Assembly (NCBI RefSeq): GCF_009812055.1
Contig: NZ_WQNH01000020.1
Span: forward strand, 1 to 64,000
DNA from: Chelativorans xinjiangensis
GTDB lineage: Bacteria; Pseudomonadota; Alphaproteobacteria; Rhizobiales; Rhizobiaceae
DNA length: 64,000 nucleotides
Direction: 5' to 3'
Part shown: positions 17,615 through 28,202 of the stretch, piece by piece
How the letters are laid out: each line of letters begins with the position of its first letter
Numbering within the stretch: the stretch's first letter is position 1
The notes under the pieces: model-generated
What the model was told of the DNA's origin: nothing
The model's input: only the letters and a program-made list of their open reading frames with translations
Database searches by the model: none
Made by a program: the position numbers and the translations under genes

Positions 17615-19024
17615 TCAGAGCCACCCGGACCTGTTCGCTCGCAATGCCTCGCGCAGCACATCGAAGATGCGGTCGTCGAGGGTTTGCGACACGTTGAACC
17701 GCAGGAAGCTCGTCGCGGACTGCGAGAGGCTGAACACGTTCCCCGGTGCCAGTACGACGTTCTTCGCGAGCGCGGCGCGTGCGATCTTTGCGGCGTCCAA
17801 TCCGTCCGGGAGTCGGCTCCACAGAAACATGCCGGCCTGTGGTTCAATCCAGGGCTCGATGCCAATGGCTTTCAAGTTGGCCGTGACATCGAACATGGCG
17901 CGGGAGAGGCGACTGCGCAGACTATCCATGTGTTTCCGGTAGCCGCCATCGCTCAGAACGCTCAGGACCACCTCTGCGGTGAGCCGACCGCCACCGAAAG
18001 ATGTGGCGATTTTCAAATCGGTCAGACCCTCGATCCATTCCGGTCGCGTCGCCACGAATCCGCAGCGTGCCGAGGCGGACAAGGTCTTGGAAAAGCTGCC
18101 GATGTGGATGACGCGGTCGAGCCCGTCGAGCGCCGCCAGACGCGGTGCCGGGGTGGGCTCGAAGTCGGCGAAGATATCGTCCTCGATGATGGTGAGAGCG
18201 AATTCATCGGCGAGCTTCAACATCCGATGAGCGATAGCCGGGGACAAAATGGCGCCAGTCGGATTGTGAATCCCGGAGTTCGTGATGTAGAGCCGGGGCC
18301 GATTTTCCGCGAGCACTTTCGCGCATCGCTCGATATCCGGACCGGACGGAGTGTAAGGGACGCCGACGATCTTGGCGCGGTGGGCGCGCAGCAGCGCATG
18401 GAAGTTGAAGTAGCATGGGTCATCGACCAGCACGGTGTCGCCAGGTTCGATCAGGAATCGGCACAGAAGGTCGATCGACTGGGTTCCGGATTCGGTCAGC
18501 ATGATCTGATCGGGGGAGGCCTCGATACCGCGCTCCGCCATGCGCCGGGCGATGAGCTGGCGCAAGGGCGGCAGACCCAGCGGAGAACCGTAATCGGCCA
18601 AAGCGGCGTCGTCGGCGCGAGACAGCGACCGAAGCGCCCGTCGCAGACCGTCTTCGGGGAGCCATGAAGGCGGGAGCCATCCGCAACCCGGCTTGAGATC
18701 GTCGTCGCCCGCCTCCAGGGACTGCCGCGATACCCAAAAAGGATCTACGGCGCGGTCGAGCTTCGGGCCGATCCCCGAAAGGGACAGCGGCGCAGTCTGG
18801 CTGGCGACATAGAAACCGGAACCGGGCCGGGAGTGGATCGCACCCTCCGCCGCCAGGCGCTCATAGGCTTCGACGACTGTCGAGGTCGATACCTTCAACG
18901 TCCCGGCTAGCCCGCGGATCGATGGCAGCTTTGCACCCGGCGTCAAGCTGCGTCCCGCGATGCGCTGCCGGATCGTGGCCATCACCATCGCCACCCGGGT
19001 GCCTCCCGCCGCCTTTCGGTCCAT
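17615..19024 (-). CDS. MocR-type regulator: GntR HTH fused to class I aminotransferase domain
   Basis: 469 aa fusion. Residues about 15-75 form a GntR winged helix (ATIRQRIAGRSL, STSTVVEAYERLAAEGAI). The remainder is a fold-type I aminotransferase with the PLP lysine in HIGSFSKTLS. MocR proteins bind PLP and regulate vitamin B6, GABA or amino-compound genes. The ATG used has GAGAGG about 10 nt upstream; another ATG seven codons earlier lacks a site. It diverges from a DMT transporter gene and very likely controls it. Confidence 0.9.
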   Translation of the reverse strand: MDRKAAGGTRVAMVMATIRQRIAGRSLTPGAKLPSIRGLAGTLKVSTSTVVEAYERLAAEGAIHSRPGSGFYVASQTAPLSLSGIGPKLDRAVDPFWVSRQSLEAGDDDLKPGCGWLPPSWLPEDGLRRALRSLSRADDAALADYGSPLGLPPLRQLIARRMAERGIEASPDQIMLTESGTQSIDLLCRFLIEPGDTVLVDDPCYFNFHALLRAHRAKIVGVPYTPSGPDIERCAKVLAENRPRLYITNSGIHNPTGAILSPAIAHRMLKLADEFALTIIEDDIFADFEPTPAPRLAALDGLDRVIHIGSFSKTLSASARCGFVATRPEWIEGLTDLKIATSFGGGRLTAEVVLSVLSDGGYRKHMDSLRSRLSRAMFDVTANLKAIGIEPWIEPQAGMFLWSRLPDGLDAAKIARAALAKNVVLAPGNVFSLSQSATSFLRFNVSQTLDDRIFDVLREALRANRSGWL

Positions 19025-19045
19025 CCGTACTGATCCTCTCACCAT

Positions 19046-19075
19046 AACAGTTCGGCGAAACCGTATCGGACTGTT
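19046..19075. promoter_or_regulatory. inverted repeat in the MocR/DMT divergent promoter
   Basis: AACAGT at 19046-19051 and ACTGTT at 19070-19075 form inverted arms, each flanked inward by CGG, in the short gap between the two divergent genes. Position and symmetry fit an operator for the MocR protein. Many MocR proteins use direct repeats, so this is tentative. Confidence 0.35.
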
Positions 19076-19131
19076 GCTGGCGATGCCAGCGGCAGCAACG
19101 GATAAGGGACGCGCAATTAACGGAGTGCGGC

Positions 19132-19995
19132 GTGGAACGGACGGCTAGCGGATGGATCAATGGTCTCGTTGGTGTGGTGATCTTCAGCGGGTCCCTACCT
19201 GCCACGCGCGTGGCAGTGATGCAGTTCGATCCCGTTTTCCTGACGGTTGCCCGCGCGGCCATCGCCGGCATCCTGGCGGCTTTCCTGCTGCTGGCTTTCA
19301 AGGAAAAACGCCCCACGCGCCGGGACATCACATCTCTGATGGTCGTCGCCTTGGGCGTCGTGGTCGGCTTTCCCTTGCTGACCGCGCTGGCGCTCCGGCA
19401 TGTGACGTCGGCGCACTCGATCGTTTTCATTGGTCTCCTGCCACTGGCAACGGCGATCTTCGGCGGCGTTCGCGGCGGCGAGCGGCCAAAGCCGGCGTTC
19501 TGGCTCTTTTCGGTGCTGGGCAGTGCAGTGGTGGCGGGTTTCGCCTTGTCGCAGGGATTCGCGGCTTCTCCCATCGGGGATGCGCTGATGCTTGCCGCGA
19601 TCATCACCTGCGGGCTGGGCTACGCCGAGGGCGCAACGCTGTCCCGGACGCTGGGCGGATGGCAGGTGATCTCTTGGGCCCTGGTGCTGTCGCTGCCGCT
19701 CATGATCGCGTTGACCATCGTCCACGTGCCGCCGACGTTCTCCAGTATCGAGGTGCCCGCCTGGATCAGCCTGGCCTACGTCTCGCTCTTCAGCATGTTG
19801 ATCGGCTTCGTTTTCTGGTATCGGGGCCTGGCGCAAGGTGGCATTGCCGCGGTGGGGCAGCTTCAGCTCCTGCAGCCGTTCTTCGGACTGGCGCTGGCCG
19901 CGACCCTGCTGGACGAATCCGTGACCTGGGGGATGCTCGCCGTTACTGTCGCCGTCATTCTGTGCGTGATCGGAGCGCGAAAGTTCGCCAGATAA
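19132..19995 (+). CDS. DMT-superfamily (EamA) transporter
   Basis: Inner-membrane permease of 287 aa, about ten spans with internal duplication, from GTG. EamA features include LAFKEKRPTRRD between spans and the C-terminal QLQLLQPFFGLALAATLLDESV. Such proteins usually export amino acids or metabolites. Pairing with a MocR regulator suggests an amine, amino acid or B6-related compound. Confidence 0.85.
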   Translation: MERTASGWINGLVGVVIFSGSLPATRVAVMQFDPVFLTVARAAIAGILAAFLLLAFKEKRPTRRDITSLMVVALGVVVGFPLLTALALRHVTSAHSIVFIGLLPLATAIFGGVRGGERPKPAFWLFSVLGSAVVAGFALSQGFAASPIGDALMLAAIITCGLGYAEGATLSRTLGGWQVISWALVLSLPLMIALTIVHVPPTFSSIEVPAWISLAYVSLFSMLIGFVFWYRGLAQGGIAAVGQLQLLQPFFGLALAATLLDESVTWGMLAVTVAVILCVIGARKFAR

Positions 19996-20754
19996 GATCG
20001 AGACGACAGGCGATGCACGTGCCGCCTGTTATTCCGAGATGATCCCGAAACACTCCGCACGATCATGCGACGCTGAAACCGCGCCACCGTTGCCACAGGT
20101 CAATAGGCGCACGGCTCCAGAGGAGTATGGCTCCGCCCGCTTTCCACCCAAGCGCGTCGTAGAACGCTCCGTGGCTGTACTCAAGAGTCGATCCTTTGGC
20201 CGTCTCGGTCGCGCCATAAGCTGCCCTTCATATCGATCATCCACAGCGGACCTTCATGCGAACAGCGCCGTACGGTTGGGAGGTTTGCGGCACGAGCACT
20301 CTGAACGAGCGGCTGAACATTCTGCACGACCGGCTTGTCTACTCGTCCGCACGAAGTGCGAGCACGCGACATAGCATCGAGGTCGAAATCAGCAAGGGGC
20401 TCGATGCTTTCGGCAGCACGAGCAACGCCAGTCCGCTTGCATCAAGGCCCGGCGCGGGCGCAGCGTTCGTCAAGGCTTCCTTGACGGCAAGCATAACCGT
20501 CCTGCCGACCGGTACCCTCGGTTTCAAGAACATTACGGCGTGATGCGAGATCTCGGCGACACTTCGCGACCTTCGCCGACTGGGCGGTGGTCCAGTGTGT
20601 TGGCCGGAATCCGCTTCGGCACGACACGCTTGATTTCCGAAATATCGGTCAGCCACACCCTCAGAGCCCCGCAGGGACGGCCGGAGCAGCCCACCACAAG
20701 GGCTTGGCTTCGCTCGGCAATCCGCTTCTGAGACCAGAGAGATTCATAAGCACT
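19996..20754. other. 759-nt stretch without a convincing gene
   Basis: Several overlapping open frames exist on both strands, for instance about 20339-20656 on minus and 20256-20543 on plus. None has a recognisable domain, good ribosome site or consistent codon bias, and they contradict one another. The region may hold decayed genes; I see no RNA gene, repeat or mobile element. Confidence 0.45.
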
Positions 20755-21069
20755 ATGGACTCTTGCCTGAACGCGCTATCCATGGGCGAGGGCGCTTCCG
20801 CCCCTACCGTGAAGAGGCTCATGCTCCGCATTCATAAAATCAGGATCGACGACATCTATGTGCCAACCGCGCGGCGGAGGACACTGCATCCAGAGACGGC
20901 GAGGCTGCTCGCTGAAGATATCCTGGAGAACGGAATGAAAATGCCGATCCAGGTGCGTAGCGACGGCAAACGCTATGTGCTGGTCGAGGGATTGCATCGG
21001 CTCGAAGCCGTGAAGTGGCTCGGCGAAGCCGAGATCGAAGCTTATCTGGTGCAGGCGCGGAAGCATTGA
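20755..21069 (+). CDS. small ParB-N-like (ParB/sulfiredoxin fold) protein
   Basis: 104 aa. Residues about 25-100 match the ParB N-terminal fold: IDDIYVPTARRRTLHPETARLLAEDI, then MPIQVRSDGKRYVLVEGLHRLEAVKWLG, with the family's GxHR motif as EGLHRLEA. There is no DNA-binding HTH domain, so it is not a partition protein. Solitary proteins of this kind are common in rhizobial accessory regions and some bind or hydrolyse nucleotides. A downstream ATG at 20821 is an alternative start. The role is unknown. Confidence 0.65.
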   Translation: MDSCLNALSMGEGASAPTVKRLMLRIHKIRIDDIYVPTARRRTLHPETARLLAEDILENGMKMPIQVRSDGKRYVLVEGLHRLEAVKWLGEAEIEAYLVQARKH

Positions 21070-21378
21070 GCCTTCGCGCGCGGAAGTCAGCGCCCGAACT
21101 GACGATTAGACAGAAATCAGCAGAAACCGGGACCCTGACATCGTTCGGCCAAGAGGCTGCCCAGGCAGGCATCGAGAATATCGTTTGCCAGCTTGTTCAT
21201 GGCGGTAATGTTTGCATCTGCTCCGGGCTGCGGCCATCATCGGCAGTCTAGGCCAAATAGCCTGCGGCGAAGCCGTTCTCGTAAGCCGTTTGTGGCCGTC
21301 AACCTCCAAGGAGTCGGCACGCTCGGCGCCGGCGGCCAGCATTCGAGATCCGGTGTGGCCCGCGCTCACAGCCGACGC
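21070..21378. other. intergenic stretch, no firm gene
   Basis: A 27-codon minus-strand frame (about 21117-21200, starting MNKLANDILDACLG) has plausible composition but no ribosome site. Otherwise I see nothing that supports a gene, RNA or repeat. Confidence 0.35.
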
Positions 21379-21525
21379 CTAGTCCGTCTCTTCAGCTTGC
21401 CTCTGGTCCGCTGCAACTGAACGCTCTTTTGCGGCCGCCTTGGTTGCCAGCTTCTCGGCTTTCTTCGCCGCCTTGATGCGGTCGCGTTCCTTGCGCTCGT
21501 GATTGTAATTCGGTGCTCGTGCCAT
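21379..21525 (-). CDS. small basic Ala/Lys/Glu-rich protein
   Basis: 48 aa, starting MARAPNYNHERKERDRIKAA and continuing as a charged helix of AKKAEKLATKAAAKE type. The start has a strong AGGAAGGAG ribosome site seven bases upstream, which argues for a real gene. Small proteins with this N-terminus occur across Hyphomicrobiales without known function. The whole protein is predicted to be one amphipathic, possibly nucleic-acid-binding helix. It diverges from groES. Confidence 0.65.
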   Translation of the reverse strand: MARAPNYNHERKERDRIKAAKKAEKLATKAAAKERSVAADQRQAEETD

Positions 21526-21746
21526 GCTGACTCCTTCCTCTGTTCGGGCAATGAATACGGAGACAAGGTTTGAAATACAATGGCGAGCGAGACAAATCGC
21601 TGGCACGCAGGGTTTCAGCCTATGCTCGTGCGGCGAGAGATATCTCCTTCTTCAAGGCGAATGGATTCCGAAATATTTTTCTGAGAAACTTTCGATCGAA
21701 ATCCTGTTGAAATGCTTGAAATATTTCTCCGCCGAAAAGATTGTTC

Positions 21747-21773
21747 TTGGCACTCCTGTTACCCGACTGCCAA
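21747..21773. promoter_or_regulatory. CIRCE element (HrcA operator) upstream of groES
   Basis: TTGGCACTC, a 9-nt spacer, then GACTGCCAA: the CIRCE layout (TTAGCACTC-N9-GAGTGCTAA) with one arm-to-arm mismatch. It lies 53 nt before the groES ATG. A TATATAAA box follows at 21780-21787 and would serve as a -10 element, so HrcA bound here should block transcription. An RpoH-like CTTGAAAT at 21715 has no convincing partner. HrcA itself is not in this window. Confidence 0.75.
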
Positions 21774-21825
21774 AGAGCCTATATAAAGGTGTGGCCTCCT
21801 ACACCCGGCCTCAGAAAGAACCCTC

Positions 21826-23827
<2,002 letters not shown>

Positions 23828-23934
23828 GCAGCACGGTATCGGCCGGAAATGGCCGGATCGCCATGAAACAGCAATATGCACCCGCCCGTTTGGGACAGTT
23901 TATCTACGGACAGGGGGCATGTCAGGTGAAAAAC

Positions 23935-24165
23935 ATGTCAAGCCATCGCTTCGCCATCGGACAATATGTCCGCATGAGAAACAGGTTCGGCCATTCGCCT
24001 GACACGGCCAAAATCTATCGCATCACCGCAACCCTGCCGTCGAGGGACAATTCGCCTCAATACCGCATCCGCAACGACGACGAGCGTCACGAACGCATGA
24101 CCACAGAAGACAATCTCGAAGAGATAAAAGTACAGCAAGCCTCCGGCGGCGCTGCACACGATTAG
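23935..24165 (+). CDS. small conserved hypothetical protein (KOW/SH3-like)
   Basis: 76 aa from the ATG preceded by AGGTGA. Sequence: a compact beta-rich pattern, FAIGQYVRMRNRFG, then YRITATLPSRDNSPQYRIR and DDERHERMTTEDNLEE. This pattern is widespread in rhizobia and looks like a small SH3/KOW barrel. Its function is unknown. It lies 107 nt after groEL in the same direction and could be co-expressed. A longer start 24 codons upstream has no ribosome site. Confidence 0.65.
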   Translation: MSSHRFAIGQYVRMRNRFGHSPDTAKIYRITATLPSRDNSPQYRIRNDDERHERMTTEDNLEEIKVQQASGGAAHD

Positions 24166-24179
24166 AAGGAATTTACACA

Positions 24180-24320
24180 ATGGCCAAAGGACAACAGCGC
24201 AGCAATCGCGAAGCGAGAAAGCCGAAGAAGGAAAAGGCTGCCGTGAAGGTGGATGCACCTCTTGGTTCTCAGGTCAAGCAGGCGACCAGCAGCGCATTGC
24301 GCGGTAAGGCGAAGAAATAA
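24180..24320 (+). CDS. small basic protein, Lys-rich
   Basis: 46 aa: starts MAKGQQRSNREARKPKKEKA and ends SALRGKAKK. AGAAGGA lies nine bases upstream. It begins 14 nt after the preceding gene. The MAKGQQRSNRE start is seen in short proteins of related bacteria. With about a third basic residues it may bind RNA or DNA, but no function is established. Confidence 0.65.
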   Translation: MAKGQQRSNREARKPKKEKAAVKVDAPLGSQVKQATSSALRGKAKK

Positions 24321-24517
24321 GGCTTACGCTGTGCCCGCCTTGTTCCACCACACGCACCTGGATGAAGGCCTTCGGGTCGGCGGGTTACGGCGCCAGGCCC
24401 CCGGTGTGAAGCGCCGAGACGTTATGCTGTGGCGCCATATCCAACCCGCTCACAGGGCATGCCACGGACCTGCGAGCCGTCGGCGTCCAACTGCCTACGC
24501 GATGGAGATACACAATC

Positions 24518-24772
24518 ATGACACTCACTTTTCCCAATAGAAGCCGCAGCTATGACGAAGCCGGGCAGCGCGTTCGCTTCATCGGCCATGATGGCATGTT
24601 CGAGGTGCCATTCTTCGTTGAGACTGACGCGCTCTCGACGGCAGCCGCCAGCGAAGCGCATTATCTGGCCGCGTTCGATGCAGCGCGCGCCATGATCCAC
24701 GATGTCGCGCGCGAAATCTACGGGAGCGCCCGCAGGACCGTGTATGTGTTAACGGCAGCGGATTTCCGGTAA
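24518..24772 (+). CDS. DUF1488 family protein
   Basis: 84 aa matching the DUF1488 pattern: TLTFPNRSRSYDEAGQRVRF near the N-terminus, GHDGMFEVPFFVETDAL, then a helix with AFDAARAMIHDVAREIY. The family is common in Alpha- and Gammaproteobacteria and its function is unknown. It sits in a same-strand run of small genes behind groESL. Confidence 0.75.
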   Translation: MTLTFPNRSRSYDEAGQRVRFIGHDGMFEVPFFVETDALSTAAASEAHYLAAFDAARAMIHDVAREIYGSARRTVYVLTAADFR

Positions 24773-24817
24773 GCCGGTGGCTCCCCAGACCACCCCGACG
24801 GGAACGCGAAAGAAGCA

Positions 24818-25108
24818 ATGGATTCTGCCATGACCGTTCGCACCACCGATACAGAGGTCACATTCAGGCAACCGTTCAGGCTGAGCGCCTTTGACGCTCG
24901 GCAGGCTGCAGGAACCTATCGCCTCGTAATTGAGGAGGAGGAGATCTTGGGTCTTTCCTTTCTTGCCTACCGGCGCACGGCTACGATGCTGCACACTCCT
25001 GCGATTTCCGTCCAAAGCGGCCGGCATCAGGTCGTCGAAGTCGACCCGGAGGAACTGACCGTGGCTCTGGACGCGGATGCACTCACGTACCGATCGCTCA
25101 AGGAATAG
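24818..25108 (+). CDS. conserved hypothetical protein
   Basis: 96 aa. It reads as a beta-rich small protein (PFRLSAFDARQAAGTYRLVIEEEEILGL) containing one hydrophobic stretch and an acidic C-terminus. An internal ATG four codons in is an alternative start. No family name recognised. It is separated by six bases from the next small gene, so the two are probably cotranscribed. Confidence 0.55.
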   Translation: MDSAMTVRTTDTEVTFRQPFRLSAFDARQAAGTYRLVIEEEEILGLSFLAYRRTATMLHTPAISVQSGRHQVVEVDPEELTVALDADALTYRSLKE

Positions 25109-25114
25109 GCGTTC

Positions 25115-25420
25115 ATGCAGTATCTTGGTGGAATTCACGGAGCCGGCGCCCTGAAATGCGGGAGCAAAACACTTGCCCGTGCGGACTATGATTTTGACTG
25201 TTTCCTGAGGGAGCCGGGGGAAGTGATTAGCAGCGGCGAAATCTGCATGCCTCCCGACATCCTGCGACAGATATTCGGGCGCGAGGATCTCCATCTCCTG
25301 ACCGATGACGGGCGGTTTCTCCGCCTTCGCTTCTCGGAAAAGCATCTGCCTGCGGCCAGTGACGCTGCTCACGTCGATGTCGCAGGCGACCTGCTGCCGC
25401 AATCCGAGTGGCGCCATTGA
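25115..25420 (+). CDS. hypothetical protein
   Basis: 101 aa with an ordered composition: YDFDCFLREPGEVISSGEICMPPDILRQIFGR followed by HLLTDDGRFLRLRFSEKHL. This reads as a small beta/alpha domain, but I recognise no family. It follows the previous gene directly. The desaturase gene lies downstream. Confidence 0.5.
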   Translation: MQYLGGIHGAGALKCGSKTLARADYDFDCFLREPGEVISSGEICMPPDILRQIFGREDLHLLTDDGRFLRLRFSEKHLPAASDAAHVDVAGDLLPQSEWRH

Positions 25421-25582
25421 CGGTCCGCTCTCCACGGCGCGTGATCGTCGTGCGCGGCCGACCAAGGGGCGCGCCGCAAGAAGCCGAACGGACTCCTTCC
25501 CGCCGTGCAGCCCGAGCACCGCATACGTGCCTGATTGTTAACACGCGTCCTGCTGGGGCGCATATCTAACCTTGGAGATCTT

Positions 25583-26611
25583 GTGAAAAGTAAAGTTGCC
25601 AATGGCGCCTCCATTGACAGGAAGGGGCGCTCCTGGACTGCGGTTCTCGCACAGTACAGACAACCGAGCCCGGCCCGGAGCACCGTCGAAATAGCCGCCA
25701 CGGCATTCCCTTTTGTCGCCTTATGGGCTTTGACGGTGGTAGCTGTCGTGCACGGCTACTGGTGGGGCCTCCTGCTGACGGTCCCGGCGGCCGGCTTTCT
25801 GGTTCGTCTTTTCATTCTGCAGCACGATTGCGGCCACGGCACTTTATTCGCCCAACGCAGCATCAACGACTGGATCGGTCGCGTCATCGGCGTTTTCACG
25901 CTCACGCCCTACGACTACTGGCGCCGCACTCATGCCGTCCATCATGCAACGGCAGGCAATCTCGACAAGCGGGGGATCGGCGATGTCAACACCCTCACGG
26001 TCCGGGAGTATCGTGCCTTGCCCTGGTGGGGCCGCGCACGCTACCGGCTCTATCGCCATCCCCTCGTGATGTTCGGTCTCGGCCCCGCCTGGCTGTTCAT
26101 CTGTCAGTACCGATTGCCCTTCGGTCTCATGCGTGCCGGAGTACAGCCGTGGATGTCGACGATCGCCACCAACCTCGGCGTCGCTCTCCCGGTCGCGAGC
26201 CTGATGTGGCTTGTTGGGGTCGGCACCTTTCTCTTGGTGCAAGTGCCGATCACGCTGATGGCGGCCACCGCGGGCGTCTGGCTGTTTTACGTTCAGCATC
26301 AGTTCGAGGAAACGCACTGGTCCGAGGGCGACGATTGGAACTTCCAGCACGCAGCGCTGCACGGCAGCTCGCACTACGATCTTCCCTTCCCGCTGCGCTG
26401 GCTCACCGGGAATATAGGCATCCACCATGTGCACCACTTGTCGGCCAAGGTGCCGTTTTATCGTCTGCCGGAGGTACTGCGGGACCATCCCGATCTGCGC
26501 GACATGGGCCGCCTCACCCTTCTCCAGAGCCTGAGCTGCGTCAAACTGGTGCTGTGGGATGAAAGTGCCAAACGCCTTGTCTCGTTTCGGGAAGCGCGGG
26601 CGACAGGCTAG
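25583..26611 (+). CDS. fatty acid desaturase (membrane di-iron)
   Basis: 342 aa from a GTG with GGAG five bases upstream; a TTG 48 nt earlier is less likely. Three histidine clusters that bind the di-iron centre are present: HDCGH near residue 80, HAVHH near 115, and HHVHH near 280. Four or more hydrophobic spans lie between them. It would introduce a double bond into membrane acyl chains, using O2. Placement beside chaperonin genes is consistent with a stress or temperature response. Confidence 0.85.
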   Translation: MKSKVANGASIDRKGRSWTAVLAQYRQPSPARSTVEIAATAFPFVALWALTVVAVVHGYWWGLLLTVPAAGFLVRLFILQHDCGHGTLFAQRSINDWIGRVIGVFTLTPYDYWRRTHAVHHATAGNLDKRGIGDVNTLTVREYRALPWWGRARYRLYRHPLVMFGLGPAWLFICQYRLPFGLMRAGVQPWMSTIATNLGVALPVASLMWLVGVGTFLLVQVPITLMAATAGVWLFYVQHQFEETHWSEGDDWNFQHAALHGSSHYDLPFPLRWLTGNIGIHHVHHLSAKVPFYRLPEVLRDHPDLRDMGRLTLLQSLSCVKLVLWDESAKRLVSFREARATG

Positions 26612-27003
26612 TCGGAAAAGGAGAGCATAACATCACTCATTATGGAGAAGGGCTCACCTCCGAACACTGCCCTGATTTACGGTTGCCCGCTTTGCGCCGA
26701 CATCGGCTGCGGTGCAGTTCAAGTGCAGGTAAGGCGCGAACGCTCACCACTGCTGCTGGAGCACATGGCCGGGGCTGCCACATGGACAATAGTGTGGACC
26801 AGGTCCACTGCCACTGCCACTGACGCGCTGGCGCTAGCCGGTGTAGGCGGGGTGTGGAGGTGCCAGCTTCCACGCCTTCGCCTATAAGGCGTTTCTGCGG
26901 CGCTCCTTCGACATACTTGGCGATCAGTTCATCGACGAAGTGGCGCTGTTGTCGGTCAGAGCCATGTGTGGTCTCTTCCGATGCTCATCAGAAGGAAACA
27001 GAT
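26612..27003 (+). pseudogene. possible remnant of a CxxC-type small protein gene
   Basis: A frame from 26642 encodes LIYGCPLCADIGCGAVQVQVRRE, which resembles a C-terminal CPxCGDxGCGA module known from short bacterial proteins of unknown function. It then degenerates. A second frame near 26865-26975 reads HAFAYKAFLRRSFDILGDQFIDEVALLS. The two pieces could be one frameshifted gene. No intact product is supported. Confidence 0.3.
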
Positions 27004-27294
27004 ATGCAGTGCCCAATCGACGGATCTGAGTTGGTTTCGAGTGAGCGTCAGGGCATCGAGATTGACTACTGCCCGAAATGTCGCGGCGTCTGGCTCGACC
27101 GCGGAGAGCTTGACAAGATCATTGAGCGCTCTGCCAATGAAGCATTACCTGCGCAATTTGACGAGCGCTCACGTGATCGCGACGAGGGACGGTATCGCGA
27201 CGAGCGCCAATATGGATCGCAACGTCCCCGCAAGAAGAAGAAATCGCTGCTTGGCGAGATCTTTGATTTTGATGGAACTGAGGGGCGGAGGTAA
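27004..27294 (+). CDS. TFIIB-type zinc-ribbon protein
   Basis: 96 aa. The zinc ribbon is at residues 3-45: CPIDGSEL, then YCPKCRGVWLDRGELDKIIE. A charged Arg/Asp/Glu-rich linker and a basic KKKK segment follow, ending in LLGEIFDFDG. AAGGA lies nine bases before this ATG; the longer frame upstream is noncoding in character. The family is widespread, with an unproven role that probably involves zinc binding. Confidence 0.8.
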   Translation: MQCPIDGSELVSSERQGIEIDYCPKCRGVWLDRGELDKIIERSANEALPAQFDERSRDRDEGRYRDERQYGSQRPRKKKKSLLGEIFDFDGTEGRR

Positions 27295-27371
27295 AGACAG
27301 CTTTCGCGCAAGCTGTGCACTGCGGAGGCTCCATGTATGCTGCTGCAGCACACGAACCCAGGATCGAGTTT

Positions 27372-27776
27372 ATGCGAAACCGACTATCATTCGCCTGTGG
27401 CGCTGTCGGATTGGCAGCTGTTGTTGCTGGTGCATTTCCGGCGCTGGCGGATTCGCGGATGTGGGTCGCAGTTGAAGACCTGAGACGGTTCACATGCCCT
27501 TCAACAGAGTGCGGCGTCGTTGGCCGCTTCTTCTTTCGGGAGACCCTACCAGTCCTCGAAACATCCAACGGCTGGTCGCGGGTCTCAGGCCAAAAGGCGG
27601 CAGCGTGTTTCGACGGAAAGTCCCTGTATGTCGAATCAGGCCCCAGTGACTGCACCGCTAAGAATGGCATCAAGCAGGGCAAGTTCTCGGAATGGGTAAG
27701 ATCGAGGTTCCTCGTTGAGGATCGTCCGAGCGAGCCTATGAAGGGACCACAGAAAGATCATCTCGGGGAAAGCTAG
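27372..27776 (+). CDS. exported SH3-like protein
   Basis: 134 aa. The N-terminus is a Sec signal (MRNRLSFACGAVGLAAVVAGAFPALA). The mature part (MWVAVEDLRRFTCPSTECGVVGRFFFRETLPVLET, then WSRVSG) resembles a bacterial SH3 domain with four cysteines, probably in disulfides. Such proteins act in the periplasm, often bound to peptidoglycan. A start 13 codons upstream cannot be excluded. Confidence 0.6.
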   Translation: MRNRLSFACGAVGLAAVVAGAFPALADSRMWVAVEDLRRFTCPSTECGVVGRFFFRETLPVLETSNGWSRVSGQKAAACFDGKSLYVESGPSDCTAKNGIKQGKFSEWVRSRFLVEDRPSEPMKGPQKDHLGES

Positions 27777-27828
27777 CGAGCCTGGAGATGATACCAGCAC
27801 CGCGCAGTCGGATGGTCTGAAATGCGAA

Positions 27829-27855
27829 GAGAGCGCCGGAATTCTCCGCGCTCTC
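27829..27855 (+). terminator. stem-loop downstream of the SH3-like gene
   Basis: GAGAGCGC-C-GGA pairs with TCCGCGCTCTC around ATTC, giving about 11 pairs and one bulge, then CTTTG. It lies 53 nt after the stop and is a plausible terminator with a weak U-tract. Confidence 0.5.
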
Positions 27856-28202
27856 CTTTGGCTGGAAATGGTTTCCACGAGGGCACGCGTCTATCCATTC
27901 GTGCACGGGTCATGCGCAAATCGTCATATATCTGCACACTGTGGGCGAAGAACCTCTTCAGGAACGGTCATCGCACCTTCTCCCATTGCCTGGGCGCAGG
28001 CGCCACATCACCGCCAGGTCGTCGAGCGCGATGACCGGCAGGCGTACCCGGCGTGAAGGTGGCAGCCGGACCGCGTTGCCTTCGACCGTGCAAATTCCGT
28101 GCAGGCAGGAACCAGTCTCACACCGGCTCGCGGGTAGACCGTCCCGCGTGCGTCTTCGTTCGGACAGACGGGCAACCGTGGTAGTGCAGGTTCGCCGGCA
28201 CA
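27856..28202. other. intergenic stretch between convergent genes
   Basis: It lies between the terminator-like hairpin and the stop of the minus-strand TPP enzyme gene. Open frames here are Arg/Ser/Pro/His-rich with no motif. I see no RNA gene or repeat. Confidence 0.4.

Noticed and set aside
20339..20656. Minus-strand open frame of 105 codons
   Set aside because: It contains some plausible segments but no recognisable family, no ribosome site, and conflicts with other frames. Too weak to call a gene.
20587..20754. Upstream extension of the ParB-like small gene
   Set aside because: Gly/Pro/His-rich N-terminal extension without homologous character; the ParB fold begins after 20755.
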